This document shows positions 45,085 to 55,852 of a stretch of 64,000 nucleotides of DNA, piece by piece (position 1 is the first letter of the stretch; every line of letters starts with the position of its first letter). The translations under genes were made by a program, and so were the position numbers. The notes under the pieces are model-generated. The model was given only the letters and a program-made list of their open reading frames with translations. It searched no databases and was not told the origin of the DNA. The stretch is from positions 16,949,108 to 17,013,107 of the forward strand of contig JAVGWX010000011.1 in the NCBI GenBank assembly GCA_036924085.1, read 5' to 3'. Source of the DNA: Ariolimax columbianus (lineage: Eukaryota > Mollusca > Gastropoda > Stylommatophora > Arionidae).

Positions 45085-45355
45085 AAATACTTAACTTCTT
45101 AACTTAATTTGAACTTAACTTAACTTAACTCAACTTATATTAACCTAACTCAACTTAAATAAACTTAAACTTAACTCAACGTAACTCAAACTCAGCTCAG
45201 ATGAACTGAATTGAATTGAACGTCTCTTTAACTTAAACTTTAACTTTAAATTACATCTTTTAACTTTTAACTTTCAAATTTCAACTTTCAATTTCGATGT
45301 TTAACTTTTAACTTTAACTTTAACTTTCAACTCGTATTAAACATAACTTAACTTC
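45085..45355. repeat. (TTAAC)n-like simple repeat
   Basis: Imperfect 'cttaacttaa' and 'tttaactttc' tract with changing motif. Confidence 0.85.
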
Positions 45356-45764
45356 TTTACATGGTTTAGAAGACTCTTCAGGGTTTTTATCTGTAGGAGA
45401 GTGGGTTTTACCAATGTTTGAGTCCATCTTTATAGACTCAAACACTAGAGCTAAGTAGACCAGCTACCAGTTAGGCGCCATCTATAGCTGCTCTAACGAA
45501 CCACCTGGGGAATGATACAAATAACTTGAGTAGATTTTTAATTTAGTTTTTTTTTTAACGGGCTGCCGCGTTAAGACTACTCTTTTCGATTTACAACTGT
45601 CAAAGGATTTTTAACGTGCTACACTAGAACCGGGTGTGCGATCTCACTACTCAGAGGTCAGGGGTCCGATCTCACTATTCAGAGATCAGCGACATTTTTT
45701 ACCAGAAAATTATTGTGGAAAAAACATCGGTCTTCACCAAGATTGCAACACGCTACCTCGTTCA

Positions 45765-47378
45765 CCCAAAGCTTACCTCCAGCCCACTCAGTCACCCACT
45801 CGAGGCGGACACCTTACCTCTAGCCCAATTAGCCCCCCACCCGAGGTGGACACCTTACCTCTAACCCACTCAGTCCCCCACCCGAGGCGGACACCTTACC
45901 TCTAGCCCACTCAGTCCCCAACCAGAGGCGGATACCTTACTTCTTCTTCTTCTTCTTCTGCGTACACAGTCAGACAGTAACCATTATTTTCTCGAAAAAA
46001 GCGGCGGTCATCCTGAGACTCTCGCCACTACCATAGAGCTTGTCTTGCAGTTCCACTGGCAATGGCCACATCTGCTCTCTCTGATCCTCGTATGTCGGGC
46101 AGTTCTGCAGCAGATGTTCAGTGGTCATTTTACCAGTACCGCACGGGCATTCGTCGGTACACCCTATCTTCAATTTGTTGAATAGGTGGTACCTCAGTCT
46201 GTTGTGGCCAGTGCGAAGTCTGAAGACAACGACCTGCTCTCTTCGGTTCAACTGGTAATAGGCATCGTTTTTGGTGTAACCAGTATGTTCGGTTTCCCAT
46301 TTGGTCATGTACCTGGCTTTGATAAGCCGTTTTGACTCTTCGTACGTCATACTAGTATCTGTTTGTGGTAGCCTTGCACCTTCTTTTGCCAGTCTGTCTG
46401 CCTCCTCGTTGCCTTGGATGTTGCAGTGTGACGGAACCCACTGTACCACTACCCTTTTTGGTGCCGACTGCTGGCACAGTTTGCAGAGTGCTGCTCTTAA
46501 GTCATTAAGCTCAGTGTTTTTCTGGCTTTTTAGCGCTGTGACTACGGCGAGAGCATCTGTCAGCAGGACTATATGGCTCTCATTTTCACTGTGCGTTACC
46601 TTTTCTTCCACTGCCGCCCTCAGATCCTCTGCCTCCACTCTGAAATTGCTTGTGTACTTACCAGTAGCGAATGATAGTGTTATTTTTCTGCCATTTGGTA
46701 GGTTCAGGAGTGCTCCTGCCCCTCCGTTCTATGTAGTGTTTGTTACAGAACCGTCGGTGTATGCATGGGTCCAGTCCATGCTTGGGTAGCTTTTCGTTAT
46801 GAAGCTTAGGGTAGTGTCTCTCCTTTCTTTTTCAGTCTGGCAGTTTTTGTTCGCAATACCTGGGGATACCTTACTTCGAACCCACCGAGTCCCACACCAG
46901 AGCGGACACCTTACCTCGAGCCCACTCAGTCCCCCACCCGAGGCGGATACCTTACCTCTAGCCAACTCAGTCACTCATCCGAGGTGGACACCTTACCTCT
47001 AACCCACTCAGTCACCCACCCAAGGCCGACTCCTTACCTCTAACCCACTCAGTCCCCCACCCGAGGCGGACGCCTTACCTCTAGCCCACTCAGTCCCCAA
47101 CTAGAGGCCGATACCTTACTTCGAACCAACCGAGTCCCACACCAGAAGCGGACACCTTACCTCGAGCCCGCTCAGTCCCCCAACCGAGGCGGACACCTTA
47201 CCTCAAACCCACTCAGTCCCACACCCGAGGCTGACCCCTTACTTCCAGCCCACTCAGTCCTCCACCCGAGGCGGACACCTTACCTCAAACCCACTCAGTC
47301 CCCCACCCGAGGCGGACACCTTACCTCAAACCCACTCAGTCCCCACCCGAGGCTGACCCTTACTTCCAGCCCACTGCC
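45765..47378. repeat. 41-bp CCC-rich satellite, interrupted by a LINE
   Basis: Unit: 'gcccactcagtcccccaccc' then 'gaggcggacaccttacctcta'. About 5 units before and 12-13 after the LINE fragment at 45.94-46.86 kb. Unrelated to the ggatcag satellite despite equal unit length. Absent from paralogous 59.9-60.0 kb. Confidence 0.94.
45944..46863 (-). mobile_element. 5'-truncated copy of the 18S-linked LINE (RNase H end), with target duplication
   Basis: Corresponds to about 5.65-6.57 kb of the main copy and is nearly identical. The minus frame covers the pre-RNase H linker, HAYTDGSV, a TAG in place of Gln (near 46731), LLTDALAVV, WVPSHCNIQGNEEADRLAKE and the CCHC knuckle, ending at the same TGA and (GAA)n tail. 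A perfect 14-bp target-site duplication, ggataccttacttc, flanks it at 45930-45943 and 46864-46877. Confidence 0.95.
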
Positions 47379-47814
47379 TACAATCGTGACATTATTTATG
47401 AAGTTTTATATTCGTCATATGTAAACACCGTATATTCTCTTCATACAGATACTGAGTCGTCTGTGTACTATTAAAGTGTAACCATATCTAGCACTTCACA
47501 TAATCTTTATTTATCCAAGATATATGTATACCTTTAAGTTCATCTTATCGTAGCTGGGATATCATGCGAAGCCCGAGTTAACAATGTAACTATTGAATTG
47601 TTAATGTCACTGATCGATAAATGGCTAGATCATCTTCACAGCGTGTAAAATATAATAGTGTAGACCACAATGTTTAAATCTTTTCACACTGTGATTGGGT
47701 GATAAGATGTAGCGCAATGATGCCATATATCATATTTATTTATACTTTTTGTATGTATTCTTCTTTTTCTTATTCGTTCGTTCACAATCTCCGGCTACCA
47801 AGCCATAAAGAGGA

Positions 47815-48485
47815 CTTTGCAAGTAACAGGATGTTGTTCAGATAACGGAATGAGCTGTGTCGTAGTTTACAGTATGACTGTGATATTCGCACCCTTAGGT
47901 CCGACACATCTGACTTCAGCATATATATGTTTGAGTTCCAGGTTAGCCTTTCCTCTTCGATCCCTTCTCCGGGATCAAGATGCTGAGCAGCGCATGAGCT
48001 GCAGTGGTCAGCGACCCATAGCTGACTGCTAGCGTCAGGGCCAGCAAACCATAGATGCCAAGACCCTTCTACACCTCCACGCGGTGATCCTGGATAACAA
48101 TCTGCAGTAGGGCAGACTGACTAAGGAGAAGGGATCGAAGAGGGAATTCTAACCCGGTACTAAAAAAATGCTTGCTGAAGTCGGATGTGTTGGACCGAAA
48201 GGTATAAATATCGCAGACAAGCTGTAAACTACGACACAACGGATTCCGTTCTCTGGACTACATTCTGCTACTTAAGCCTTTCAGAATTGATAGTGGGAGA
48301 TGGAGAACGAACGAAAAAGTAGAAGAAGATCCCTTCTCCTTAGCCAGTCTGCCCTGATGCAGCCTGTTCTCAAGGATCACCGCGTGAAGGGTCTTGACAG
48401 TTATGGTTCGCTGGCCCCGACGTTAGCATTCAGCTATGGGGCGCTGGCCTATGCAGGCCATGCGCTGCTCAACATCTTTATCCCT
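47815..48485. repeat. Inverted pair of SINE-like units
   Basis: 47.82-47.93 kb is the reverse complement of 48.17-48.28 kb (tgctgaagtcggatgtgttg block), and 47.96-48.14 kb is the reverse complement of 48.33-48.48 kb ('cccttctccttagcc', 'aaggatcaccgcgt', 'gcgctgctcaacatctt'). Each unit has a SINE part and an unidentified part of about 160 bp, placed in opposite orientation. The right SINE ends in agaagaag. Confidence 0.7.
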
Positions 48486-49640
48486 CTATGTGTAATGCTG
48501 TTCGTCCAACACGTGTGATGAAGACCATTTTTCTTTTTGTTCATCAAGTTCTTTCATTTGAGTAGTTTGTCGTTTGCGGTTGTTGATGGGTGTAAAGGTG
48601 GCTAACGAGTCCGATGTTGGATCTGAAAAAACGCAAGCAGTGAGGGCATGGAATGTTCGCTATACGAAACGGTGATAGTTCCCGAACCTACAGTGAGGGA
48701 GAATCATGTCTCTATGTTTTAGTTTTTGTTGTTGTTGCTTGTATGTTTGCATCTTAGCTTGCCAGAGCATCTATGCGTCGTCATAGAGCTTGCATTTGTT
48801 ATTATTGCATGAACGAAACGAGACTGACATGAGCGGTGAATTTGATTTAAGTGAAGTAAGGGTTGCGCAGTTCGTCGACCTCAGTCAATCGCCAGAGTCC
48901 ACCTGAAACCACTGACAAGACATGTCATGGCGACTGGATATAGACTCCCGTGCAGTGGATGACCACGTCTGCTCAAGTGCATTGTCGTGTTCTGTGTTGT
49001 CCCCAACGCTCAGGACATTTCCTTTTCTGGTAGCATGAGGACGTCTTTCCAGCTCAACGCCCTGGGCTAGAACAGGGCAGCGGAAATCTAAAACGGGATG
49101 GGAATCGTTTTCCCACCATAGATTTCCAAGAACTGCCGTAGATAATGTCGAGCCTGGACTTTCTGATAGTGCAGAGCGACATGAACGAACATCAGAGGCG
49201 GCAATTTAGCTTCCAGAAAATGCTTCTAGTTGCGTATAACTGGAGAACTCGGTATTTGTGATTAAAACCAGCCAACGCACTTCAAGGCTACGTCGTTGTT
49301 TGCATAAGAAGTAGACAACATGCTATTTCGTATTTCTTAACAAAACAGTCCAGGCTTCTAAGTAGCTGAAGAGGATTGAAATGACATCTAATTTATTTAA
49401 CGTGTTTCCATGGGGAGCCTCCGCTGGGTGCATAATATGCACAGAGACTTAACGGATGACACCACAAGGCCGATCCACCAATAACTATTCAGTGTCATGA
49501 AGTGGACGCCATGAAACATGTAGGTCAATTGGCAATGTTGAACACGAGAGCATCATACATAGTTTATTGGGGCAGGATCTGGGCCTAAGATAATACTCTT
49601 CTCGAGGGAACACGATATTTTGACCTTTTGCTGTGTCATC
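48486..49640. other. Non-coding; first half homologous to 60.7-61.24 kb
   Basis: Homology with the older duplicate ends near 48.98 kb, where the block holding SDR C begins. No gene or RNA seen. Confidence 0.55.
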
Positions 49641-49649
49641 GCATTGACA

Positions 49650-49662
49650 AGTATTTAAGCGT
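49650..49662 (+). promoter_or_regulatory. TATA-like element of SDR copy C
   Basis: agtatttaagc about 135 bp before ATG 49790, the same spacing as in the other SDR copies. Confidence 0.42.
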
Positions 49663-49789
49663 TCTCAATCATCTGTGCAACCATATCTGTTTGTGATTCG
49701 TAACACTGTTCAGTGCATCGTATTGTCTGATCCAAGCTGGTTTATCTGAAGATAAATTTTGAGCAACATATATCTTAAGTTCATCAACA

Positions 49790-50584
49790 ATGACGTCACA
49801 ACTAAGCGGAAAAGTAGCCATAGTAACCGGCTCCAGCGCAGGTTTGGGAGAAGCTATTGCTATTATGTTTGCCTCCCGTGGAGCAAGTGTTACAGTTTGT
49901 GGTCGTGACCTTGAGAGGTTACGCTCAGTTCTTGATAAGGCTATGGATGTCAGTGGTGGACACCAGGACAGGTTTCTTGCTGTGCCAGGGGACTTAAACG
50001 ATCCGAACGTTCGGAAAGATATTGTCGAGAAGACCGTAGCAAAGTTTGGACGCTTGGACATTCTGGTGGCTAATGCTGGGGTTATCGGCTCCCCCTTACC
50101 ACTTTTGAACGCCACGGAGGAGAACTACAACACTGTGATGGACACCAACTTGAAATCAGTTTTCTTCCTTATACAACAGGCTGTACCTCATCTGGAGAAG
50201 TCTAAAGGGAACATCGTTAATATCTCTTCCATTGCTTCCCAAATGCCATATCCTTTGTTTACAGTATATTGTATGTCAAAGGCGGCACTTGACCACTTAA
50301 CTCGATGTTTGGCTGTAGATCTTGGACCAAAGGGTATCCGTGTGAATGCAGTGAACCCTGGATACTTTCCAACTCTTATCGCGAGACATTTACCAGATTT
50401 TGAACTGGTGAATAAAAAAGAGGGTGAATCCGACAAGAAATTGCAAGCTTTGAAGGAACGGGTTGGAGTTTCGGAAGATGTTGCAGAAGCTGTGTCGTTC
50501 TTGTCCTCGGGTGCAGCTGGTTTTATCACAGGAGAATTCATCAAAGTGGATGGCGGAAGAAGTTTTGCCGGGTTTTCTGTCTAG
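49790..50584 (+). CDS. Short-chain dehydrogenase/reductase (classical SDR), copy C
   Basis: Intronless, 264 codons, start MTSQLSGKVAIVTGSSAGLG. Signatures: TGSSAGLG 13-20, GRD 38-40, NAGV 95-98, Asn120, Ser147, Tyr160 and Lys164 (YCMSK), NPGYF 189-193, ITGEFIKVDGG near the end. It is the most diverged full copy (about 70-75% identical to A/B by eye), with changes around the substrate loop (QMPYPLFTVY against HMVFGNASIY), so substrate preference may differ. Classical SDRs are usually soluble NAD(P)H oxidoreductases. The gene lies in a block of about 2 kb missing from the older duplicate at 61.2 kb. A fragment of a nearly identical SDR lies 2.4 kb downstream in inverse orientation. Confidence 0.92.
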   Translation: MTSQLSGKVAIVTGSSAGLGEAIAIMFASRGASVTVCGRDLERLRSVLDKAMDVSGGHQDRFLAVPGDLNDPNVRKDIVEKTVAKFGRLDILVANAGVIGSPLPLLNATEENYNTVMDTNLKSVFFLIQQAVPHLEKSKGNIVNISSIASQMPYPLFTVYCMSKAALDHLTRCLAVDLGPKGIRVNAVNPGYFPTLIARHLPDFELVNKKEGESDKKLQALKERVGVSEDVAEAVSFLSSGAAGFITGEFIKVDGGRSFAGFSV

Positions 50585-51589
50585 TGACGTAATCACTGCG
50601 ACACTGCACGTGCTGCTAACTATTGTACATGTGTTTGTGCAAGGACAGAAGTGATGAGCTTAGGACTGTCGCACTAATGTCTAATGTATTCAGGTTGATT
50701 TATTTCGGAAAATATGTTAATAGTATATGAAATATAAAATGCACATTATAATTATAATGAGACCAAGAAATACTGTTATTTCCCTCTATTAAATTGAGTA
50801 TGTGTTTCAAATGAATTTCTGGAAATCAATTACATTACGACCGCAGCAAAATTACAGATGACGTCCGCCCTAATGATTTGCTCTGTGACAGAAACAAAAC
50901 ATGTTCAACTGAAAAGGGCCACGCTTTCATGAATTGATGATTGATGGAATAAGATGGTAGTATAAAGTTACTAAATAGAACTCTAAGAAAGAACCGGACG
51001 ATGAAAAGACGTGAAGTGAAGGCGTTTCCGATAGAAAGGACACAGCTAATAGCATTAAGAGACAGTTTCAGTGTACTGTAGTGTAATTAGGTACACACTT
51101 AATCACTTTAGAGAAGAGAAGCCGAGACAAACATGAAAAAGGCAATTCAGATGTTGGGGGAGAGAAGAGAAGCCGAGACAAACCTAACGACTGCAGGAAA
51201 TATGTGGGGTGAGTTGGAAATGAATGCGCATTGCAAAAACACTTCGCGAGTATTTGTTGAGGAACTGAGCGCCACGACGAATGGAAGTGATTTGATTAAT
51301 TAATTGTATTTTAAAGAAAAAATTGTCATTGTAAAAGTGTTCCACTGTTTGTGTTCTTGTGATGTTCACATAACTAACTACATTGTTATGGCTTTGTCAC
51401 ATTCTGTTTCCACTCGAACAAATAATTGAGCTTATTTAATGAGTTATATTATTTTTAGTGTGTGATAATATTTGGGAAGCTGTCTTTTCGTTATGCTGTT
51501 TAAAGTTTTTGTTCCAGGTGTACAGTGTCTAGATAGAAGTCTAAGGACATTATTTGTGAAATAATATTTGCAATTTCAAATCCAATATA
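50585..51589. other. SDR C downstream region; second half homologous to 61.7-62.2 kb
   Basis: Includes two units of the 'agaagccgagacaaacct' repeat at 51.11-51.19 kb (four at 61.68-61.87 kb). No gene seen. Confidence 0.5.
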
Positions 51590-51815
51590 AATTCGGTGCT
51601 TCTTTATGGTTCAGAGGCTTGGATGATGACGAAGACGTTAACGAGCGAAGAACAGACTGTCAGAAACAGTTTCCTGCGACGTACTATATTCTTGAAATCG
51701 TACTGCAATCTTACAAGTATCGATATATCTCTAAATACTATCCTGCTGTCAATGGCTTGTGACGTAAAGAGGCGGCGATGGAGCTTGAAATGTCATACTT
51801 TGAGTCAGTGGTCTA
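51590..51815 (+). pseudogene. LINE RT C-terminal relic
   Basis: MLLYGSEAWMMTKTLTSEEQ, then RNSFLRRT, resembles the 'LLYGsEaW..TK' C-terminal motif of LINE ORF2. The homologue at 62.26-62.46 kb is equally degraded. Confidence 0.55.
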
Positions 51816-52092
51816 CTGAACATCTGCTGCAGAACTGCCCGACATACGAGGATCAGAGAGAGCAGATGTGGCCATTGCCAGTGGAACTGCAAGACAAGCT
51901 CTATGGTAGTGGCGAGAGTCTCAGGATGACCGCCGCTTTTTTCGAAAAAATAATGGTTACTGTCTGACTGTGTACGCAGAAGAAGAAGAAGAAGAGTCAG
52001 TGGTCTAAAAACTAGCCTGCTGTCAATGTCTTGTGACGTAAAGAGGCGGCGATGGAGCTTGAAAGGTCATACTTTGAGTCAGTAGTCTAAAA
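51741..52092. repeat. Direct repeat of about 75 bp flanking the LINE insertion
   Basis: 'ctgctgtcaatggcttgtga' to 'tttgagtcagtggtct' (51.741-51.814 kb) recurs as 52.018-52.09 kb. The LINE inserted near the edge of the first unit. Confidence 0.8.
51816..51993 (+). mobile_element. Very recent 5'-truncated copy of the 18S-linked LINE
   Basis: 178 bp matching 6.40-6.57 kb with one difference seen (cgagaaaat/cgaaaaaat), ending in the same stop codon and (GAA)n tail. A perfect 14-bp target duplication, gagtcagtggtcta, lies at 51802-51815 and 51994-52007. Confidence 0.97.
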
Positions 52093-52284
52093 GCATTTTT
52101 AACTCTGCTCTGTCCTGGAACGTACGAGACATTGATTCATACTTCGTTACACTTCAAGGCATTAAGTGAGGGAACCGGAAAGACGCTAGTACAATGCGGA
52201 AAATGTTGGATTAGTTGGTTAATGATACATGCGTGATTGATATTTATTGACCACTTCTGCTCCGCGTTGAACTTGGTGATTTTA

Positions 52285-53022
52285 AATAATGATTGTGTAT
52301 ACCATTATTACATTGAGAAGAGGGAATGCGGCCGGCGTGGACAATATACCAGCAGAGTTCTTACAATCAGGTGGAGAGGTAGTGGTGGAAGGTCTGACAC
52401 ACATCTGTAACAAAATATGGGCGACAGGAAACTGGCCGGACTTATGGACGAAATCTATAGTTATACCGATACATAAGTCTTGAAACCTAAGGCTGTGCCA
52501 AAATTACAGAACAATAAGCCTCATCAGCCACCTTAGCAAGGTCATGCTTAAATTAATCCTCGACCGATTGAAACCCCAAGCAGAGAACATTATTGCCGAG
52601 GAGCAAGCAGAGATATTAACGATGTTCCCTTTAGACTTCTCCAGATGAGGTACAGCCTGTTGTATGAGGAAGAAAACTGATTTCAACGAGGAAATCCGAA
52701 ATAGAATTACGACGGCAATAGGGCCTTTCGAAGATCTCTTGGCAACTGTCAAAAGAAGGAAACTCACTTGGTACGGTCCCATATCGAGATCAAATGGTCT
52801 TGCAAACACAATCCTCCACAGGAAGGTGCATGGCAGACGACGAAGAGGCCGGCCCAAAAAGAGATGGGAAGACAACATAAAAGAATGGACCAGTCTCCGA
52901 CCAGAAGAGTCACAGGCAACGGCTTCTGACATATAGGGATGGCGTGGAGTTGTGAGGATGTCTTCATGTGTGCCCCAACGACCTCACCAGTTACGGGATG
53001 ACCTGACCTGACCTGATACCAT
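52285..53022 (+). mobile_element. RTE-like LINE relic whose RT core is replaced by SDR sequence
   Basis: The RT start AAGVDNIPAEFLQSGGE, WTKSIVIPIHKS, NYRTISLISHLSKVMLKLIL and AENIIAEEQA runs to 52.608 kb. Then comes the SDR-derived segment, and the element resumes at its C-terminus (GPFEDLLATVKRRKLTWYG, RGRPKKRWEDNI) with a (CCTGA)n tail near 53.01 kb. RT motifs A-D, including FADD, are missing. Same broad family as the relics at 8.3 and 22.9 kb but a different subfamily. Confidence 0.85.
52609..52686 (-). pseudogene. SDR fragment (78 bp) inside the RTE relic
   Basis: On minus it encodes LKSVFFLIQQAVPHLEKSKG and NIVNIS, identical in protein to residues 121-146 of SDR C, with one base difference over 78. 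Copies A and B differ at about seven positions, so a C-like gene was the source. It carries no stop or frame of its own. Confidence 0.95.
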
Positions 53023-53139
53023 TAAATGTCAATCTGTAAAGATACACTAGGAGAGAGTACAACAACCATATGTCTTCATATCTCTAACGAGCTCTATTAT
53101 TTTACCTACTATTATATTATAACAATTATCACATATACG

Positions 53140-53715
53140 TTCATTTGTATATGAATGTTTTTCGTTACATAGTTGTTATCTGCATGTTTTTCGTTACAAT
53201 GTTATTTGCATGTTTTTGGTTACAATGTTGTTATTTGAATGTTTATCGTGTACACGGTTTCTATTTGCATGTTTATTGATATCATAGTTAAGTTGGCGAA
53301 GTGGTCAAGCCGTTTGCCTTGTGTTTAGACGGTCGGTTTATGGCCATCTAGATTCCAAAGAAGGACATGGTTAGTTTATGTTTGGACATTTTTTTTCCGG
53401 AGATCCCTGTGTTTATCGCTGAAGCTACGGAGTACGTGATTTGTGCGATGCTCTCGATTGACGGGATACCTTTCTGCGGAGAGACATTGAGCCATTTTAG
53501 GAAAACCGAGCCGATAATTTGAGCCCTCGCCGTTAACCTTTTATTTGCATGTTTATCGTGTGCAATATTGTTATGTGCATGTTTATCGTATACAATATTG
53601 TTATTTGCATGTTTGTCGAATACAATATTGTTATTTGCATGTTTATCGTATACACTATTGTTATTTGCATGTTTATCGTATACAATATTGTTATCTGCAT
53701 GTTTGTAGTGTACAA
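53140..53715. repeat. 30-bp minisatellite split by a SINE-like insert
   Basis: Unit about 'tgcatgtttatcgtatacaa' plus 'tattgttatt'; diverged units at 53.14-53.29 kb and regular ones at 53.53-53.71 kb. Frames through it are spurious. Confidence 0.9.
53290..53528 (+). repeat. SINE-like insert with tRNA-like head
   Basis: 'ttggcgaagtggtcaagccg' resembles the A-box region of the SINE at 44.33 kb; the B box is lost. It ends near 'gccctcgccgttaac'. Confidence 0.45.
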
Positions 53716-54242
53716 GATAACATTTGAATTTGTTTAATTAAACACTATTCATTCTAATCGCCTGTTCCCTTGTTGGTTGATTTATTTGCTGATTTTTCAC
53801 AACATTTTGTGAATGTATAAATAAAGTGTAGATGGCTAAGATTGCTTCTTTAAGTAATCATCAACACTAGCATTTAACTTTCTTTGTTGATAATAATTAA
53901 TGTAGGCGAGTAGACATTAACATGTACAGTTTTTGGTCTATAGAAACACATATAGGTAATCGGTCATCAACCACGCCAGGAGAAGAACCAGAGTACACAT
54001 TCATTACGTTAACTATGTCCTCGGCAGGGACAAAGCACATAAGATCATGAGATAACGAGGCAACACCGGCTCTTAATTTTCTTCCACTTGCTAATCAGCT
54101 GCAACGAGCAAAATTATCTTGGGGATTCCCGATTAATTGAGCTTGGAGACCTGTGGCTTTCCTTCCCAACCCGGTCAGAAACCGGAAATGTGTTTTGCTC
54201 CTTCCTGATAACAGAGAGAAACGTGATTTGAACGCCCCTCGT

Positions 54243-54267
54243 GTATATATATATATATATATACATA

Positions 54268-54356
<89 letters not shown>
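54243..54356. repeat. (TA)n microsatellite
   Basis: Nearly pure ta tract with a short ca/tg variant. Confidence 0.98.
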
Positions 54357-54358
<2 letters not shown>

Positions 54359-54934
54359 CAATTTACTAACTCAGTCGCTTCTGATCTACCCTGTGGTGCA
54401 GAGATTTTAGTAAAAGCGCACCATACCATTCTATCTGCCGTCATCTTGTTTTGCCTGATTTCAATCTGGTTCACACAATGTTATAGACTCTTATTTTCTC
54501 ATTCCATCTGACTTTGGCTCGACCTCAGGGTCTGTATCCTTGACTGTTTGTTTCTCATTGCTTTCTTTCAGAAGAGATATACCAAATCACGGAAGTTGAG
54601 ATTACATCAGTGAGACCCCCCAAAGTCTGTGCATCGAGAGATTGATGTATGCTATAATACTACTCCATGTCATTTCCTCTCACCTTGAACATCCTTCCAT
54701 CATTCTCTCATTTCTGACGCTTTGACTAGTGTTCTTTTATGCGTTGTTGTCATAGTTTATGACTTACATCCTTAAGTCAAAACGAGTACATCGTTGGAGA
54801 GGTACACAACCATCTTAGATTTCGTAATTATTCCTCTTTTGCTGAAGTCTCTTCTGTTTTTGGAATGAAAATGTTAATAATTGCTGCTCTGTCGGTAGAT
54901 AATTGTTATTTTATATTTCGACTATTGTTCAATT

Positions 54935-55350
54935 AACTGATGGAATGCTCTATCCTGGTGAGGCTCACCATCAAATGATGGAATGCTCTAGCCTGGTGAG
55001 GCTCACCATCAAATGATGGAACGCTCTAGCCTGGTGAGGCACACCATCAAATGATGGTATGCTCTAGCCTGGTGAGGCTCACCATCAAATGATGGAACGC
55101 TCTAGCCTGGTGAGGCACACCATCAAGTGATGGTATGCTCTAGCCTGGTGGGGTTCTCCATCAATTGATGGAATGCAATAGCTTGGTGAGGCTCACCATC
55201 AAATGATGGTATGGCTCTAGTCTGGTGAGGTTCACCATCAAATGATGGTGTCCTCTTGCCTGGTGAGGTTTACCATCAAATTATGGTATGGCTCTAGCAT
55301 GGTGAGGTTCACCATCAAATTATGGTATGCTCTAGTCTGTTGAGGTTCAC
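54935..55350 (-). repeat. 38-39-bp minisatellite from a LINE C-terminus
   Basis: On minus the unit 'atgatggtgaacctcacc' 'aggctagagcataccatca' aligns with the 39-bp unit at 18.64 kb ('tgaacctcatcggactagaa'). It lies directly after the LINE C-terminal motif DDLKRSLLCEP at 55.35 kb. About 10 units, with 1-bp length variation. Confidence 0.88.
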
Positions 55351-55379
55351 AAAGGAGACTGCGTTTTAGATCGTCATCC

Positions 55380-55545
55380 CTGTTGAAGACGGATGTGCCG
55401 GACCGAAAGGTGTTAATATCACAGTCAAGCTGTAAACTAGCGACACAACGCATTGCGTTCTTCTGACTACATCCTGCTACTTGAAAAGCCTTTTTCAGGG
55501 TTTGGTAGTGGGAGATTGAGAACGAACGCAGAAGAAGAAGAAGAT
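55380..55545 (+). repeat. SINE ending in the same (GAA)n tail as the 18S-linked LINE
   Basis: Homologous to 48.17-48.33 kb ('ccggaccgaaaggtgttaat', 'caagctgtaaactagcgac'). It ends 'acgcagaagaagaagaag', the same terminal sequence as the LINE. Probable borrower of the LINE's retrotransposition machinery (inference). Confidence 0.6.
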
Positions 55546-55764
55546 CTGCATCTGTCCCTAACAGATGTTGGAACATGGTGTAAAAGTAAAGTATCCCATA
55601 GCATTACTGCCGTAGGAGTGTGAGGTGTTAGCGATCTCACATTTCAAAGGCTCGGCTATATGAGAGCGGTAGCCATCTCCTCTTCCTCGCCGCTTTTACT
55701 TCACGGACTGAACCGGTACCATTTTAAGGCTGGCTCGACCCGGGAGCCATTGCGGTCTGAAAAA

Positions 55765-55852
55765 AACATTACCGCCTAAACCGGGGAATGAACCCATGAC
55801 CACTCAGATGCGTAGCCAGAGCGCTAGCCACTGCGCTACGCGGCTCCACAGA
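55765..55852 (-). repeat. tRNA-derived SINE head
   Basis: Minus: 'cgcgtagcgcagtggctagc' (A box) and 'catgggttcattccccgg' (B-box-like). Confidence 0.6.

Larger units (their letters stand above)
42540..52100. repeat. Ancient duplication, copy 1 (partner 54.48-62.52 kb)
   Basis: Colinear matches by eye: 42.59-43.06/54.49-54.92, 43.44-44.9/58.69-59.9, 47.4-49.0/60.0-61.24 and 51.1-52.1/61.7-62.5 kb, roughly 70-80% similar. Copy 1 alone has the 58-bp array, the 41-bp CCC-rich array, the LINE fragments and the SDR C block (49.0-51.1 kb). Copy 2 alone has the 38-39-bp array, a long LINE-rich insert (54.9-58.7 kb) and a family-D repeat. Confidence 0.8.
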
